Origin: Marinobacter antarcticus
GTDB lineage: Bacteria > Pseudomonadota > Gammaproteobacteria > Pseudomonadales > Oleiphilaceae
DNA length: 64,000 bases
Direction of reading: 5' to 3'
Assembly: GCF_011049865.1 (NCBI RefSeq)
Contig: NZ_DRGY01000138.1
Coordinates: forward strand, 1-64,000
The notes beneath the pieces are model-generated. The model did not search any database. It saw only the letters and a program-made list of their open reading frames with translations, and was not told the DNA's origin. Below are positions 50,341-58,974 of the stretch, piece after piece (positions within the stretch are counted from its first letter, which is position 1; each line of letters starts with the position of its first letter). The position numbers and the translations under genes are program-made.

Positions 50341-52164
50341 ATGGACCACGACAACGTTACAGCGATGGACATCGTGCGCAGCCTGCCGGGAATATTCAAA
50401 AGATTCCCGACTATTGCAAAAGGGTACTATTACTACTCGATCAAGGACGCGCAGAATACCCTTACCCTCGGGACCCTGGTTGAAAACAACGCTGAAAAGC
50501 ACGGGAACAGGCCGGCAATTCTTTTTGAGGATTGCCGCATCACCTGGGGTGACTTCAACGCCTGGGCCAACCGCATTGCCGGTTACTTTCTGGCACAGGG
50601 GCTGAAAAAAGGCGATTCCATCGCTGTATTCCTTGAAAATCGTCCGGAAATTCTGGCAGTGGTGGCGGGCGCAGCCAAGATCGGGGTTGCCTGCGCAATG
50701 CTGAACGCCTCCCAGAAAGGCAACGTACTGAAACACAGCGTCAACCTGATCAAGCCGAAAATGATGGTGATTGGTGAGGAGCTGATACCTGCCTTTGATG
50801 GGATTAAAGCAGGCCTTCAGCCCGACCATCCCACGCCTTTTTTATTCCTTGCCGACACCAATACCCTCAACGCCTTCGGCGATGCCCCCTCGGGCTACGC
50901 CAACATGGCGCAGCAGATCAGCACATTTAACAGCGAAGACCCCGTTCTGAGCGATCCGCCCAGAACCGGAGACATAGCGATTTACCTGTTCACCTCCGGC
51001 ACCACAGGTCTGCCTAAGGCCGCCCCTGCCTCCCACAACAAGTTCCTGAAAGCCTATGGCGGCTTTGGCCTGATGTCTCTGGCCATGAAGCCGGAAGACG
51101 TCTTCTACTGCGCCCTACCGCTGTATCACGGCACCGGGCTTGTGGTTTGCTGGGGCTCGGTACTCGCCGGCGGATCTGCCTTTGCCCTGCGCCGAAAATT
51201 CTCTGCCAGCGCCTTCTGGGACGACGTGCGCCGCTATGATGCCACCGTCTTTGGCTACATCGGCGAACTCTGCCGTTACCTGCTCAACCAGCCGCCCAGC
51301 GATCAGGACCGCAACCACCGGCTAACCAGAATGCTCGGCAACGGCTTGCGCCCGTCTATCTGGAAAGAGTTCAAAGACCGGTTCGGTATTGAAACCATTG
51401 CAGAGCTCTATGCGTCCAGCGAGGGCAACATCGGCTTCAGCAACTTCTTCAACCTGAACAAAACCGTCGGCTTGTCTACCGCGCCGTACAAACTGGTGAA
51501 ATTCCATGACGGCACCCGCGACCCAATTCGGAACCGCAACGGCATCCTGCAGGAAGTAACGAAAGGTGATCCAGGACTGCTCATCGGTGAGATCACGAAA
51601 AAGTGGGGTTTTGAGGGTTACACTCAGAAAGACGCCACGGAGAAATCCATCCTGCGCGATGCCTTTAGAAGAGGAGATTCCTGGTTCAACACTGGCGATG
51701 TGCTGAGAGACATCGGCTGTCGCCATCTGCAGTTCGTGGACCGTATGGGGGATACGTTTCGCTGGAAAGGCGAGAACGTTTCAACCAACGAAGTGGAAAA
51801 CATCATCGACGGCTCGGGAATGGTCGAGGAAGCTATCGTCTACGGCGTGGAGATCCCGAAAACCAGCGGCAAAGCCGGCATGGTGACGCTGGTACCGAAC
51901 AGTCGCACCTTTGAAATCAACAAACTGCTGGCATTCATGCGGGCCAACCTGCCAGCGTATGCGGTTCCGGTGTTTGTGCGCATTACCCACGCCATCGAGA
52001 AAACCGGCACGTTCAAGTATCGCAAGGTGGATATCCAGAAAGCCGGTTACGCTCTGGCGCGGCCCAGTGAGCACGTTTTCGCTTGGCTGCCAAAAACCGA
52101 GGGTTACATTCAACTAACCCCTGAGCTGATTACGGATATTGATGCTGGCATGTTTAACTTCTGA
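50341..52164 (+). CDS. atuH: FATP-type acyl-CoA synthetase AtuH
   Basis: It activates terpenoid or long-chain acids to CoA thioesters with ATP. The AMP-binding motif YLFTSGTTGLPKAAPASH and the downstream ELYASSEGNIGF and FRWKGENVSTNEVENII (A8-type) are intact. The FATP/very-long-chain subgroup is suggested by the HGTGLVVCWGSVLAGGSAFALRRKFSASAFWDDV stretch. The track start at 50242 adds 33 codons that overlap atuG. The ATG at 50341, with GGAAAG upstream, gives 607 residues. Last gene of the rightward cluster. Confidence 0.9.
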   Translation: MDHDNVTAMDIVRSLPGIFKRFPTIAKGYYYYSIKDAQNTLTLGTLVENNAEKHGNRPAILFEDCRITWGDFNAWANRIAGYFLAQGLKKGDSIAVFLENRPEILAVVAGAAKIGVACAMLNASQKGNVLKHSVNLIKPKMMVIGEELIPAFDGIKAGLQPDHPTPFLFLADTNTLNAFGDAPSGYANMAQQISTFNSEDPVLSDPPRTGDIAIYLFTSGTTGLPKAAPASHNKFLKAYGGFGLMSLAMKPEDVFYCALPLYHGTGLVVCWGSVLAGGSAFALRRKFSASAFWDDVRRYDATVFGYIGELCRYLLNQPPSDQDRNHRLTRMLGNGLRPSIWKEFKDRFGIETIAELYASSEGNIGFSNFFNLNKTVGLSTAPYKLVKFHDGTRDPIRNRNGILQEVTKGDPGLLIGEITKKWGFEGYTQKDATEKSILRDAFRRGDSWFNTGDVLRDIGCRHLQFVDRMGDTFRWKGENVSTNEVENIIDGSGMVEEAIVYGVEIPKTSGKAGMVTLVPNSRTFEINKLLAFMRANLPAYAVPVFVRITHAIEKTGTFKYRKVDIQKAGYALARPSEHVFAWLPKTEGYIQLTPELITDIDAGMFNF

Positions 52165-52172
52165 AATCGGCT

Positions 52173-52216
52173 CTAGCCTTTCAGTCGCTGCTTTGCGCCA
52201 AAACTAAAAGGCTACG
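52173..52216. terminator. Possible terminator at the end of the atu operon
   Basis: CTCTAGCCTTT and AAAAGGCTACGAG can pair (one bulge) around a loop of about 20 nt between the convergent atuH and oxidoreductase genes. No good U-tract follows, so this is a weak call. Confidence 0.35.
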
Positions 52217-52221
52217 AGAAC

Positions 52222-53202
52222 TCAGGAGCCAACCTTAAGCACCACCTTGCCAGTAGCACGCCGCTCACTCAGCGCCCTCAGAGCCTTGGCGTAATCCTCG
52301 AACTCAAACACTTCGCTGATGTTTGGGTCGATTTTGCCTTCGGCATAAAGCTTCATCAAATCCATCATGTTCTGGGCGCTCGTTTCTGGCTCGCGCTGGG
52401 TGAAACTGCCCCAGAACACGCCAACAACCGAACAACCTTTCAGAAGTGTCAGATTCGCCGGAATTTTCGGGATATCCCCCGCAGCAAAGCCGATGATCAA
52501 GTGGCGACCGTTCCAGGCCATGGCGCGCAACGCCTGCTCGGTGAAATCGCCGCCTACGGGGTCGTAAATCACGTCCACGCCCTTGCTGTTCGTCAGGCGC
52601 TTTACCGCGTCTTTCAACGGCTCTTCGGTGTAGTTGATCAGCTCATCTGCGCCCGCCGCTCTGGCAACTTCAAGCTTCTCCGCTGAGCTGGCAGCAGCAA
52701 TAACGTGGGCGCCCATGGCTTTGCCCAACTCTATCGTAGCAAGGCCTACACCGCCGCTGGCGCCCAGAACCAGAAGGCTTTCGCCAGGCTGGATGTTGGC
52801 GCGCTGTTTGAGGGCGTAATAGGACGTGCCGTAAACCATGGTAAACGCCGCGGCTTTCTCGTCGCTCATGCCTTCTGGCACCGGAAGCAGGTTGTGCTCG
52901 GGCACGATGACTTCTTCGGCAAAAGCGCCGTAACCGGTCAGGCCGGCCACTCGGTCGCCCACCTTGAAGCGGGTTACCTTGTCGCCTATCGCAATGACTT
53001 CACCGGACATTTCGCCGCCGGGAGAGAATGGCATGGTCGGCTTGAGCTGGTATTTACCTTCGATAATAAGCGTGTCAGGAAAGTTCAGCCCGGCTGCTTT
53101 CACGCGGACTTTAACACCGCGACCTTTGGCTTCAGGGCTCGGTACGTCTTCAATTACGAGCTTTTCAGCCGGGCCGTATTCTTTACAGAGGATGGCTTTC
53201 AC
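52222..53202 (-). CDS. Zinc-free MDR-family quinone oxidoreductase
   Basis: This NADPH:quinone oxidoreductase-like enzyme belongs to the MDR superfamily. The fold signatures are AGLNFPDTLIIEGKYQLKPTMPFSPGGEMSGEVIAIGD, the NADPH loop LGASGGVGLATIELGKAMGAHVIAAASSAEK, and VDVIYDPVGGDFTEQALRAM. Metal-binding cysteines are absent, as in QOR. The real start is the GTG at 53202, with GCAGGAG ahead, giving 326 residues. The track adds 23 codons. It faces atuH tail-to-tail and may reduce an enoyl or quinone substrate linked to the terpene pathway, but that is only suggested by position. Confidence 0.9.
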   Translation of the reverse strand: MKAILCKEYGPAEKLVIEDVPSPEAKGRGVKVRVKAAGLNFPDTLIIEGKYQLKPTMPFSPGGEMSGEVIAIGDKVTRFKVGDRVAGLTGYGAFAEEVIVPEHNLLPVPEGMSDEKAAAFTMVYGTSYYALKQRANIQPGESLLVLGASGGVGLATIELGKAMGAHVIAAASSAEKLEVARAAGADELINYTEEPLKDAVKRLTNSKGVDVIYDPVGGDFTEQALRAMAWNGRHLIIGFAAGDIPKIPANLTLLKGCSVVGVFWGSFTQREPETSAQNMMDLMKLYAEGKIDPNISEVFEFEDYAKALRALSERRATGKVVLKVGS

Positions 53203-53414
53203 GGAAACTCCTGCAACGATGCTGCTGTTTGATTCTGACAGGACAGAGATTCTGCCCGTTCGTGGTTTCAATCAAGCTAAACAGAGTCACCCCATGAAGC
53301 AAATAAATCTCTTTTATCCATCTGAATAAAGATTGTTTATAGTTGTGGCGTTGTGTGGATCGTTGTTGGTTGGAGCATTGTTGGCCAGAGCGTTATCGCT
53401 AAAGGCGTTAGGGC

Positions 53415-53981
53415 TTACAGCATCGTACCAGCATAAATCAGCGCTCCCAGCAGGCAGGCAGCCGCAGCGAGCAGGCCCATGCGCAGTTTCCAGGAATAGG
53501 CCTGTGCCTTTTGTTTCGGTGCGTTCCGGTCATTCGGATTAACCGACTTCTGGTTTTGACTGGCGCTGCGAACCAATCCGATCATTTCTTCGCATTGCCC
53601 GGAGGTGAACGATGCAGGATTAAAACTATCCAGGTTATGGCTTGCCAGAAATCGACGAACGTCCGTTGAGAGCGGCACGTACTTCATGGACCAATTGCTG
53701 AACGTTCGTGCCTCAAGGGGCTCATCCATCAATTTGACGATAGTGCGATGCCTGCTGTCCTGCTTGATGCGCTCATAGGTTTTTCGAACATCCTCTTCTT
53801 CACCTTCCAGATATTGAAAGAATCGATTATCCCCGTAATAGAGACCCCCGACGAGGTCGCACTTGCCGTTATTCCGGCGCGACGCCATGAGAATTCGGGC
53901 AACGTGGGGCTCAACACCCTGCTCTACTGGTTTGGGTGCGAACGTGGCTTCACTGGCATAGGCCAGACGCGTGAGAGGCAT
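53415..53981 (-). CDS. BLUF blue-light sensor with C-terminal membrane anchor
   Basis: A FAD-binding BLUF domain fills residues 1-110. The photocycle residues are in place: Tyr8 (RLAYAS), Asn38 (ASRRNN), Gln56 (FFQYLEG), and Trp97 with Met99 (SNWSMKYV). After a polar linker (about 115-165) the protein ends in a single hydrophobic helix (MGLLAAAACLLGALIYAGTML, 168-188), which should anchor it by its tail to the inner membrane. No output domain is fused. GGAG precedes the ATG. It is divergent from the TRIC/UPF0126 gene. Confidence 0.88.
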   Translation of the reverse strand: MPLTRLAYASEATFAPKPVEQGVEPHVARILMASRRNNGKCDLVGGLYYGDNRFFQYLEGEEEDVRKTYERIKQDSRHRTIVKLMDEPLEARTFSNWSMKYVPLSTDVRRFLASHNLDSFNPASFTSGQCEEMIGLVRSASQNQKSVNPNDRNAPKQKAQAYSWKLRMGLLAAAACLLGALIYAGTML

Positions 53982-54179
53982 ATCAGAAACTCCGTATATC
54001 GGATTAACGGGAAGCAGACAGCAGAGTACGTCCAGGGACGCTGTTATGGATCATAGACGCCGGCGAAAACAGGCTCTTCGAATCGCTATTCGGGATGAAT
54101 CAAAAGCGGTTTTCCGCTATCCTCCTCACTCTTGTTACAGACTACTCAGAAAGCATCCGCCTCCCAGTCAGAATCCGCT

Positions 54180-54797
54180 ATGTTCGACGTTGTTTATTCG
54201 CTTGAAATGATTGGAATTATTGCCTTTGCCATATCCGGCATGGTGGTTGCGCGTTCGAAGAACATGGATCCCGTCGGGGTTTTCACCATCGCATTTATTA
54301 CCGCCCTTGGGGGTGGAACCCTCCGTGATCTCATCATGGCGAATCATCCGGTTTACTGGATCAAGCACGAAGAACAACCCATCCTTATTCTCGCCATGGC
54401 GATTGTATTCAGCTACTGGAAGCGTTCAGAGCGTATTCGCGAATCCTGGATTGTATTTCCGGATGCCATCGGGCTCGGTACCTTCTCGATACTCGGTGCG
54501 CAACTGGCTCTCGATATGGGCCACTCATGGTTTATCGCCTCACTGCTTGGCGTGATGACAGGTACATTTGGTGGCGCCTTGCGCGACACTATTTGCAACG
54601 AAGTACCCTTCATTTTCCGCAAAGATCAGATTTATGCGTCTATTTCGTTCGCCGGCTGCTGGCTTTATTTTCTGTGCCAGTGGGCGTTGCAAAGCGAAGT
54701 GCTTGCGCTGGCGATTGGCCTGCTCTTTATTGTTATTGTTCGAATGGCTGCGGTGCGATTCGACATCCGCTTACAGCGTGATCCAACGCAAAACTGA
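54180..54797 (+). CDS. TRIC-type (UPF0126) cation channel family protein
   Basis: It is a membrane protein of the bacterial TRIC family with two UPF0126 repeats. These are recognisable by the paired glycine motifs GGGTLRDLIM (first half) and GGALRDTICNEVP (second half). It has about seven hydrophobic segments. Bacterial homologues conduct monovalent cations, though glycine-transport roles have also been suggested. The track start at 54132 is a TTG. The ATG at 54180 gives the family-like MFDVVYSLEMIGIIAFAISG and 205 residues. Confidence 0.88.
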   Translation: MFDVVYSLEMIGIIAFAISGMVVARSKNMDPVGVFTIAFITALGGGTLRDLIMANHPVYWIKHEEQPILILAMAIVFSYWKRSERIRESWIVFPDAIGLGTFSILGAQLALDMGHSWFIASLLGVMTGTFGGALRDTICNEVPFIFRKDQIYASISFAGCWLYFLCQWALQSEVLALAIGLLFIVIVRMAAVRFDIRLQRDPTQN

Positions 54798-54836
54798 CAT
54801 CCCACACTCTGATACCCCGAGAGGCCGACACCCGAC

Positions 54837-56135
54837 ATGCTCGAACGACTGTTCCAACTCCAGGCCCACGGCACCAACGTTCGTAAAGAACTGGTTGCGG
54901 GCATTACCACCTTCTTGACCATGGCATACATTATTGTGGTCAACCCCAGCATTATGTCTTCCACAGGCATGGACGCCGGTGCGGTATTCGTTGCTACTTG
55001 TTTGGCTGCCGCCATCGGCACCCTGATTATGGGACTGTGGGCTAACTACCCGATTGCCCTGGCGCCGGGCATGGGCCTGAACGCATTTTTCGCGTATACC
55101 GTTGTGGGCAACCTCGGGTACAGCTGGCAAGTCGCGCTTGGCGCCGTATTTCTCTCGGGCCTGATCTTCTTCCTGCTCAGCATTTTCAAGATCCGCGAGT
55201 GGATCATTAACAGCATTCCCATGTCCCTGCGTTTTGGAATTTCCGCGGGCATCGGCTTTTTCCTGGCGCTGATTGCCCTGAAAAACGCCGGTGTAGTGGT
55301 TGCCAATCCTGGCACTCTGATTGGCCTTGGTGAATTAAAATCGGCAGAGAGCCTGCTGTTTTTTGGCGGGTTTGTCGTGATTTGTGCTTTGTCGTTCCGG
55401 CGCATAACCGGTGCGGTCATGATTGGCATTATTGCCGTAACAGCCATTGCAATGATGTTGGGCATGGTCGAATACAACGGTCTGGTTTCCGCTCCGCCAA
55501 GCCTTGCGCCTACGTTCATGCAGCTGGATATCGCCGGCGCCCTGAACGTTGGCATGATCAGCATTGTGTTCGCCTTTCTGTTTGTGGATCTGTTTGACAC
55601 CTCGGGCACGCTGATTGGCGCCGCTCAACGCGGCGGACTGCTCGACAAAGACGGCAAACTTCCACGCCTGGGCCGGGCCCTGATGTCTGACTCGGTAGCC
55701 ACTATGTCCGGTGCCGCTCTCGGCACCTCAACCACCACCAGTTACATCGAGTCTACCGCAGGTATTTCGGCCGGTGGGCGCACCGGCCTGACCGCCGTGG
55801 TGGTTGCCGTTCTCTTCCTCGCGTGCCTTTTGCTGTCTCCCATTGCCAGCATTATTCCGGCGTATGCCACAGCGCCGGCGTTGCTGTACGTTGCGGTGTT
55901 GATGGCCAGCGGGCTGAAACTGATAGACTGGGATGACATCACAGAGGCCGCGCCGGCAGTGGTTACAGCACTGATGATGCCGCTGACGTTTTCAATCGCC
56001 AACGGCATTGCACTGGGCTTCATCACGTATGCCGTCATCAAGGCTTTGAGCGGTCGCTGGTCGGATCTGAACGTCAGCGTGGTGGTGATCGCCATTATTT
56101 TCATTCTGAAATTCATCTTTCTTGACGCAGCCTGA
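54837..56135 (+). CDS. NCS2/AzgA-family purine base permease
   Basis: It imports adenine, guanine or hypoxanthine with protons. The N-terminal motif GTNVRKELVAGITTFLTMAYIIVVNPSIM is diagnostic of the AzgA branch. APGMGLNAFFAYTVV and DLFDTSGTLIGAAQRGGLLDKDGKLP are also family hallmarks. It has 432 residues and about 12-14 membrane segments. apt follows 30 nt downstream, making an import-and-salvage pair. Confidence 0.93.
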   Translation: MLERLFQLQAHGTNVRKELVAGITTFLTMAYIIVVNPSIMSSTGMDAGAVFVATCLAAAIGTLIMGLWANYPIALAPGMGLNAFFAYTVVGNLGYSWQVALGAVFLSGLIFFLLSIFKIREWIINSIPMSLRFGISAGIGFFLALIALKNAGVVVANPGTLIGLGELKSAESLLFFGGFVVICALSFRRITGAVMIGIIAVTAIAMMLGMVEYNGLVSAPPSLAPTFMQLDIAGALNVGMISIVFAFLFVDLFDTSGTLIGAAQRGGLLDKDGKLPRLGRALMSDSVATMSGAALGTSTTTSYIESTAGISAGGRTGLTAVVVAVLFLACLLLSPIASIIPAYATAPALLYVAVLMASGLKLIDWDDITEAAPAVVTALMMPLTFSIANGIALGFITYAVIKALSGRWSDLNVSVVVIAIIFILKFIFLDAA

Positions 56136-56165
56136 GCTGCGCGCAGACCCAGAGCCTGATTTCCT

Positions 56166-56708
56166 ATGGATTACTTTTCCAACAGCATTAAACAAGCAAT
56201 CCGTACGGTGCCGGACTGGCCCAAGCCCGGTGTCACGTTTCGTGATATCACCACCGTTCTGCAAGACAAAACAGCCTTCCGGAAGCTGATTGACGCTTTC
56301 GTTCATCGCTACCACGGCCACAAGATTGATGCGGTGGCCGCGGTGGATGCTCGGGGGTTCATTATTGGATCGGCCCTGGCTTATGAGCTCAATGCCTCTT
56401 TGGTGCTGGTGCGCAAAAAGGGCAAGTTGCCGTTTGATACGCTGGTGGAGGACTACGAACTGGAGTATGGAACCGCCTCCGTAGAGCTCCACGAAGATGC
56501 GCTCAAACCCGGTGACAAGGTTGTGCTAGTCGATGATTTGATTGCGACCGGTGGCACCATGCTGGCCGCCAGTCGGTTGATCCGCCGTATTGGCGCAGAC
56601 ATTATAGAAGTTGCCGCAATGATCGATCTTCCCGACCTTGGAGGTTCCGCCAAGCTGCAGGAAGAGGGCTTGAAGGTCTATACTGTGTGCTCGTTTGAGG
56701 GCGAATAG
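56166..56708 (+). CDS. apt: Adenine phosphoribosyltransferase
   Basis: Apt converts adenine and PRPP to AMP. The PRPP loop is [16 protein letters not shown] (about 119-134). [15 protein letters not shown] and [30 protein letters not shown] are Apt-specific. It has 180 residues, complete. Directly after the purine permease, so imported base is trapped as nucleotide. purA, which supplies AMP de novo, is at the other end of the window. Confidence 0.96.
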   Translation: MDYFSNSIKQAIRTVPDWPKPGVTFRDITTVLQDKTAFRKLIDAFVHRYHGHKIDAVAAVDARGFIIGSALAYELNASLVLVRKKGKLPFDTLVEDYELEYGTASVELHEDALKPGDKVVLVDDLIATGGTMLAASRLIRRIGADIIEVAAMIDLPDLGGSAKLQEEGLKVYTVCSFEGE

Positions 56709-56733
56709 AGACGGCGCCTCCGGGACGTTTTGA

Positions 56734-56762
56734 GACGTGTTTAAGTTTTAGGACGTGTTTAA
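56734..56762 (+). repeat. Tandem 11-mer in the apt-FAH gap
   Basis: GACGTGTTTAA occurs twice, 18 nt apart (56734-56744 and 56752-56762), with a third partial copy (GACGTTTTGA) just before. It looks like a small local duplication. It may mark an operator but has no known match. Confidence 0.35.
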
Positions 56763-56781
56763 AGAGCATCGGGAGAACACC

Positions 56782-57444
56782 ATGGATCGTTATCAACACC
56801 ACTGGAAAGACGGCACACCTGTGCACCTGCCGCTGGGAAAGATTGTCTGCGTTGGCCGGAATTACGCGGACCACGCCAAAGAGCTCAACAACCCGGTACC
56901 CGCGGAACCCCTGCTGTTCATAAAGCCCGCCACGTCTGCGGTGCACGTAACACGTCCTCTGGCGCTTTCCGCCAATCAGGGCCAAGTGCACTTCGAAACC
57001 GAGCTGGCGGTATTGATAGGCAAACCCCTCACCAACGCATCGGAGAGCGACGCTCAGTCAGCCATTCTCGGCTACGGGCTGGCGTTGGACCTGACCCTTC
57101 GGGATCTGCAAAGTCAGCTCAAAGAGAAAGGCCATCCCTGGGAACGGGCAAAAGCCTTTGATGGCGCCTGCCCCTTGTCTCCGTTTGTGGCGGTGGAGTA
57201 TTTCGGTAACGACTGCATCACCTTCAATCTGGACATCGATGAGCAGAGACAGCAAAGCGGCGACACCGGGGATATGATTTTCCCTATCGTTCCGCTGCTG
57301 GCTCATATAAGCCGCCATTTCACGCTGTTGCCCGGCGATGTAGTGCTCACTGGCACCCCCAGTGGCGTGGGCCCGCTGCGCTCAGGACAAACCCTGTCGC
57401 TACAACTGGAGGACCAGTTGTCTGTCTCCACCAAAGTGGTTTAA
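56782..57444 (+). CDS. Fumarylacetoacetate hydrolase (FAH) superfamily protein
   Basis: FAH-fold enzymes hydrolyse acylpyruvates or decarboxylate oxaloacetate-type acids with a metal ion. The motif GKIVCVGRNYADHAKEL starts the fold. Metal ligands sit in HFETELAVLIGKPL (E-x-E) and the aspartate of GYGLALDLTLRDLQ. VVLTGTPSGVGPL closes it. The track start at 56755 is replaced by the ATG at 56782, preceded by GGGAG, giving 220 residues. The E. coli YcgM and human FAHD1 relatives are the closest types. The physiological substrate is unknown. Confidence 0.88.
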   Translation: MDRYQHHWKDGTPVHLPLGKIVCVGRNYADHAKELNNPVPAEPLLFIKPATSAVHVTRPLALSANQGQVHFETELAVLIGKPLTNASESDAQSAILGYGLALDLTLRDLQSQLKEKGHPWERAKAFDGACPLSPFVAVEYFGNDCITFNLDIDEQRQQSGDTGDMIFPIVPLLAHISRHFTLLPGDVVLTGTPSGVGPLRSGQTLSLQLEDQLSVSTKVV

Positions 57445-57491
57445 CGTGAGCTGACACAATCTTTCTTTTTCGGGAGCACGTATAGTCAGGC

Positions 57492-58802
57492 ATGGCAAAA
57501 AAACCGGTTACCTCGCGCAGTGGTCGATTCTTCAAGCTTGCCGGCATGACGGCCTCGGTAGCGGGACAGTATGCCGGTCAGAAAGCCCGCAGCCTGTTCA
57601 GCAATGAAAACGACGACGGCGCCCGCAGTGAAAGCTACACCCGCATGGCAAACCGCATTACCGACACCCTCGGTGAGATGAAAGGCGCGGCTATGAAGGT
57701 GGGCCAGATTGCTTCCCAGACCCAGGATTTCCTGCCCCGAGAGTTTTCTGATGCGCTCCAAAAGCTGCAGAAAGAAGCGCCTCCCATGCCGTTCGAAATC
57801 ATTCTTGAACAGATAGAGATGGAACTGGGAAAGCCGGTAGGCGAGCTGTTCGAGTATCTGCAGGAGACCCCCTATGCCGCTGCATCGATCGGCCAGGTGC
57901 ACCGCGCCCGGTTACACGACGGCACCGATGTCATCGTAAAGGTGCAGTATCCGGGTGTGGATGAATCGTGCGATTCCGACCTGAAACAGCTACGCCTGGC
58001 TCTGAAGCTGGGCGGCCTCCTGAAAATGCCGAAAGAGTCGGTAGATCAGCTGTTCACGGAGATTCGGGAGCGCCTTCAGGAAGAGCTGGATTACGAGAAT
58101 GAAGCCCGCAATATTGACCTGTTCCGGGAGTTTCACAAGAAAGATTCCTGGGTCGTTATTCCTTCCGTGATCCTCAGCCACTCGACCCGTCATGTGCTGA
58201 CGCTGGGGCTGGAGGAAGGCGATCACGTTAACGAGGTTACGCCGGAGCGCTACGATCAGGCCACGATCAATCTGATTGGTCATCGTATGTTTACCACCAT
58301 GGCAGATCAGCTATTCCGGTTCCAATGCATCCATGGCGACCCGCACGCGGGGAACTTTGCGTATCGGCCCGATGGCAGCATCGTTATGTATGACTTTGGC
58401 TGTGTTAAAAAACTGAAGCCGGAGATTGTTGAGGCGTATCGCAATGCCATCATCGCGGCGCTGGATCAGGATTATAAAGCTCTTGATGCGTACTTGATTG
58501 ATCTGGGCGCCCGAGTGGGGAGCCAACCTGCTATTGATGAGGCGTATTACGCTATGTGGCGGGATATTCTTGTGGTGCCGTTCAATTCCGAGCAACCCTA
58601 TGACTTTGGCGAGTCCAGTATTCACAAGCATGTGGCAGCCAAGACGAGCACGGTGTTCAAGTATCTGGATTCGTTCAAGCCGCCGGTTGAGAGTATTTTT
58701 ATCGACCGGATGATTGCGGGGCATTACTGGATGCTGAAGCGGCTGGGGGTTCAGGCGGCGTTTGGCGAGGAGCTTCGTGGGTATCTTGGCGGGCCTGACT
58801 GA
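57492..58802 (+). CDS. ABC1/UbiB-family atypical kinase
   Basis: The ABC1 family (UbiB, Coq8) supports ubiquinone synthesis or lipid handling as an atypical ATPase. Signatures: the KxGQ motif AMKVGQIASQTQDFLP (about 74-89), the Ala-rich nucleotide loop YAAASIGQVHRARLHDG, and KVQYPGV with the catalytic Lys. The catalytic HGDPHAGNF and the metal-binding YDFGCVK follow. It has 436 residues and no C-terminal membrane helices, unlike true UbiB (about 540), so it is probably a paralogue rather than UbiB itself. The repeat copy B follows its stop. Confidence 0.87.
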   Translation: MAKKPVTSRSGRFFKLAGMTASVAGQYAGQKARSLFSNENDDGARSESYTRMANRITDTLGEMKGAAMKVGQIASQTQDFLPREFSDALQKLQKEAPPMPFEIILEQIEMELGKPVGELFEYLQETPYAAASIGQVHRARLHDGTDVIVKVQYPGVDESCDSDLKQLRLALKLGGLLKMPKESVDQLFTEIRERLQEELDYENEARNIDLFREFHKKDSWVVIPSVILSHSTRHVLTLGLEEGDHVNEVTPERYDQATINLIGHRMFTTMADQLFRFQCIHGDPHAGNFAYRPDGSIVMYDFGCVKKLKPEIVEAYRNAIIAALDQDYKALDAYLIDLGARVGSQPAIDEAYYAMWRDILVVPFNSEQPYDFGESSIHKHVAAKTSTVFKYLDSFKPPVESIFIDRMIAGHYWMLKRLGVQAAFGEELRGYLGGPD

Positions 58803-58824
58803 TTTTCTGGCTTTAGTGGTAACG

Positions 58825-58931
58825 GCATCGACAGGGTGTAGCGTTCAAAACACGCTGTGAATACGTCCCTGTGCGCTTGGCTCCGCCATTCATGGCTACG
58901 CACAGTTTTGAGCGCTACACCCTGTCGGTGC
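58825..58931 (-). repeat. Structured intergenic repeat, copy B (between convergent genes)
   Basis: Arms 58825-58851 and 58905-58931 (27 nt each) pair with only two mismatches, both compatible with G-U pairing. The 53-nt core, read on the minus strand, matches the core of copy A (45268-45321). It includes GCCAT-GA-ATGGC where copy A has GGCCAT-GG-ATGGCC, and the shared string CAAGCGCACA. The arms share only the base next to the core (GTTTT) and then diverge from copy A. It lies between the 3' ends of the ABC1 kinase and D2HGDH genes. Confidence 0.8.
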
Positions 58932-58974
58932 CTATCTTGCTAAGGCGTTTTTTAGCACACTTTGTACGTTTGCA

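Noticed and set aside
45241-58931. Transposon ends bounding a 13-kb composite element
   Set aside because: The two copies are in inverted orientation, but there is no transposase and the genes between are ordinary chromosomal ones; the arms also differ between copies.
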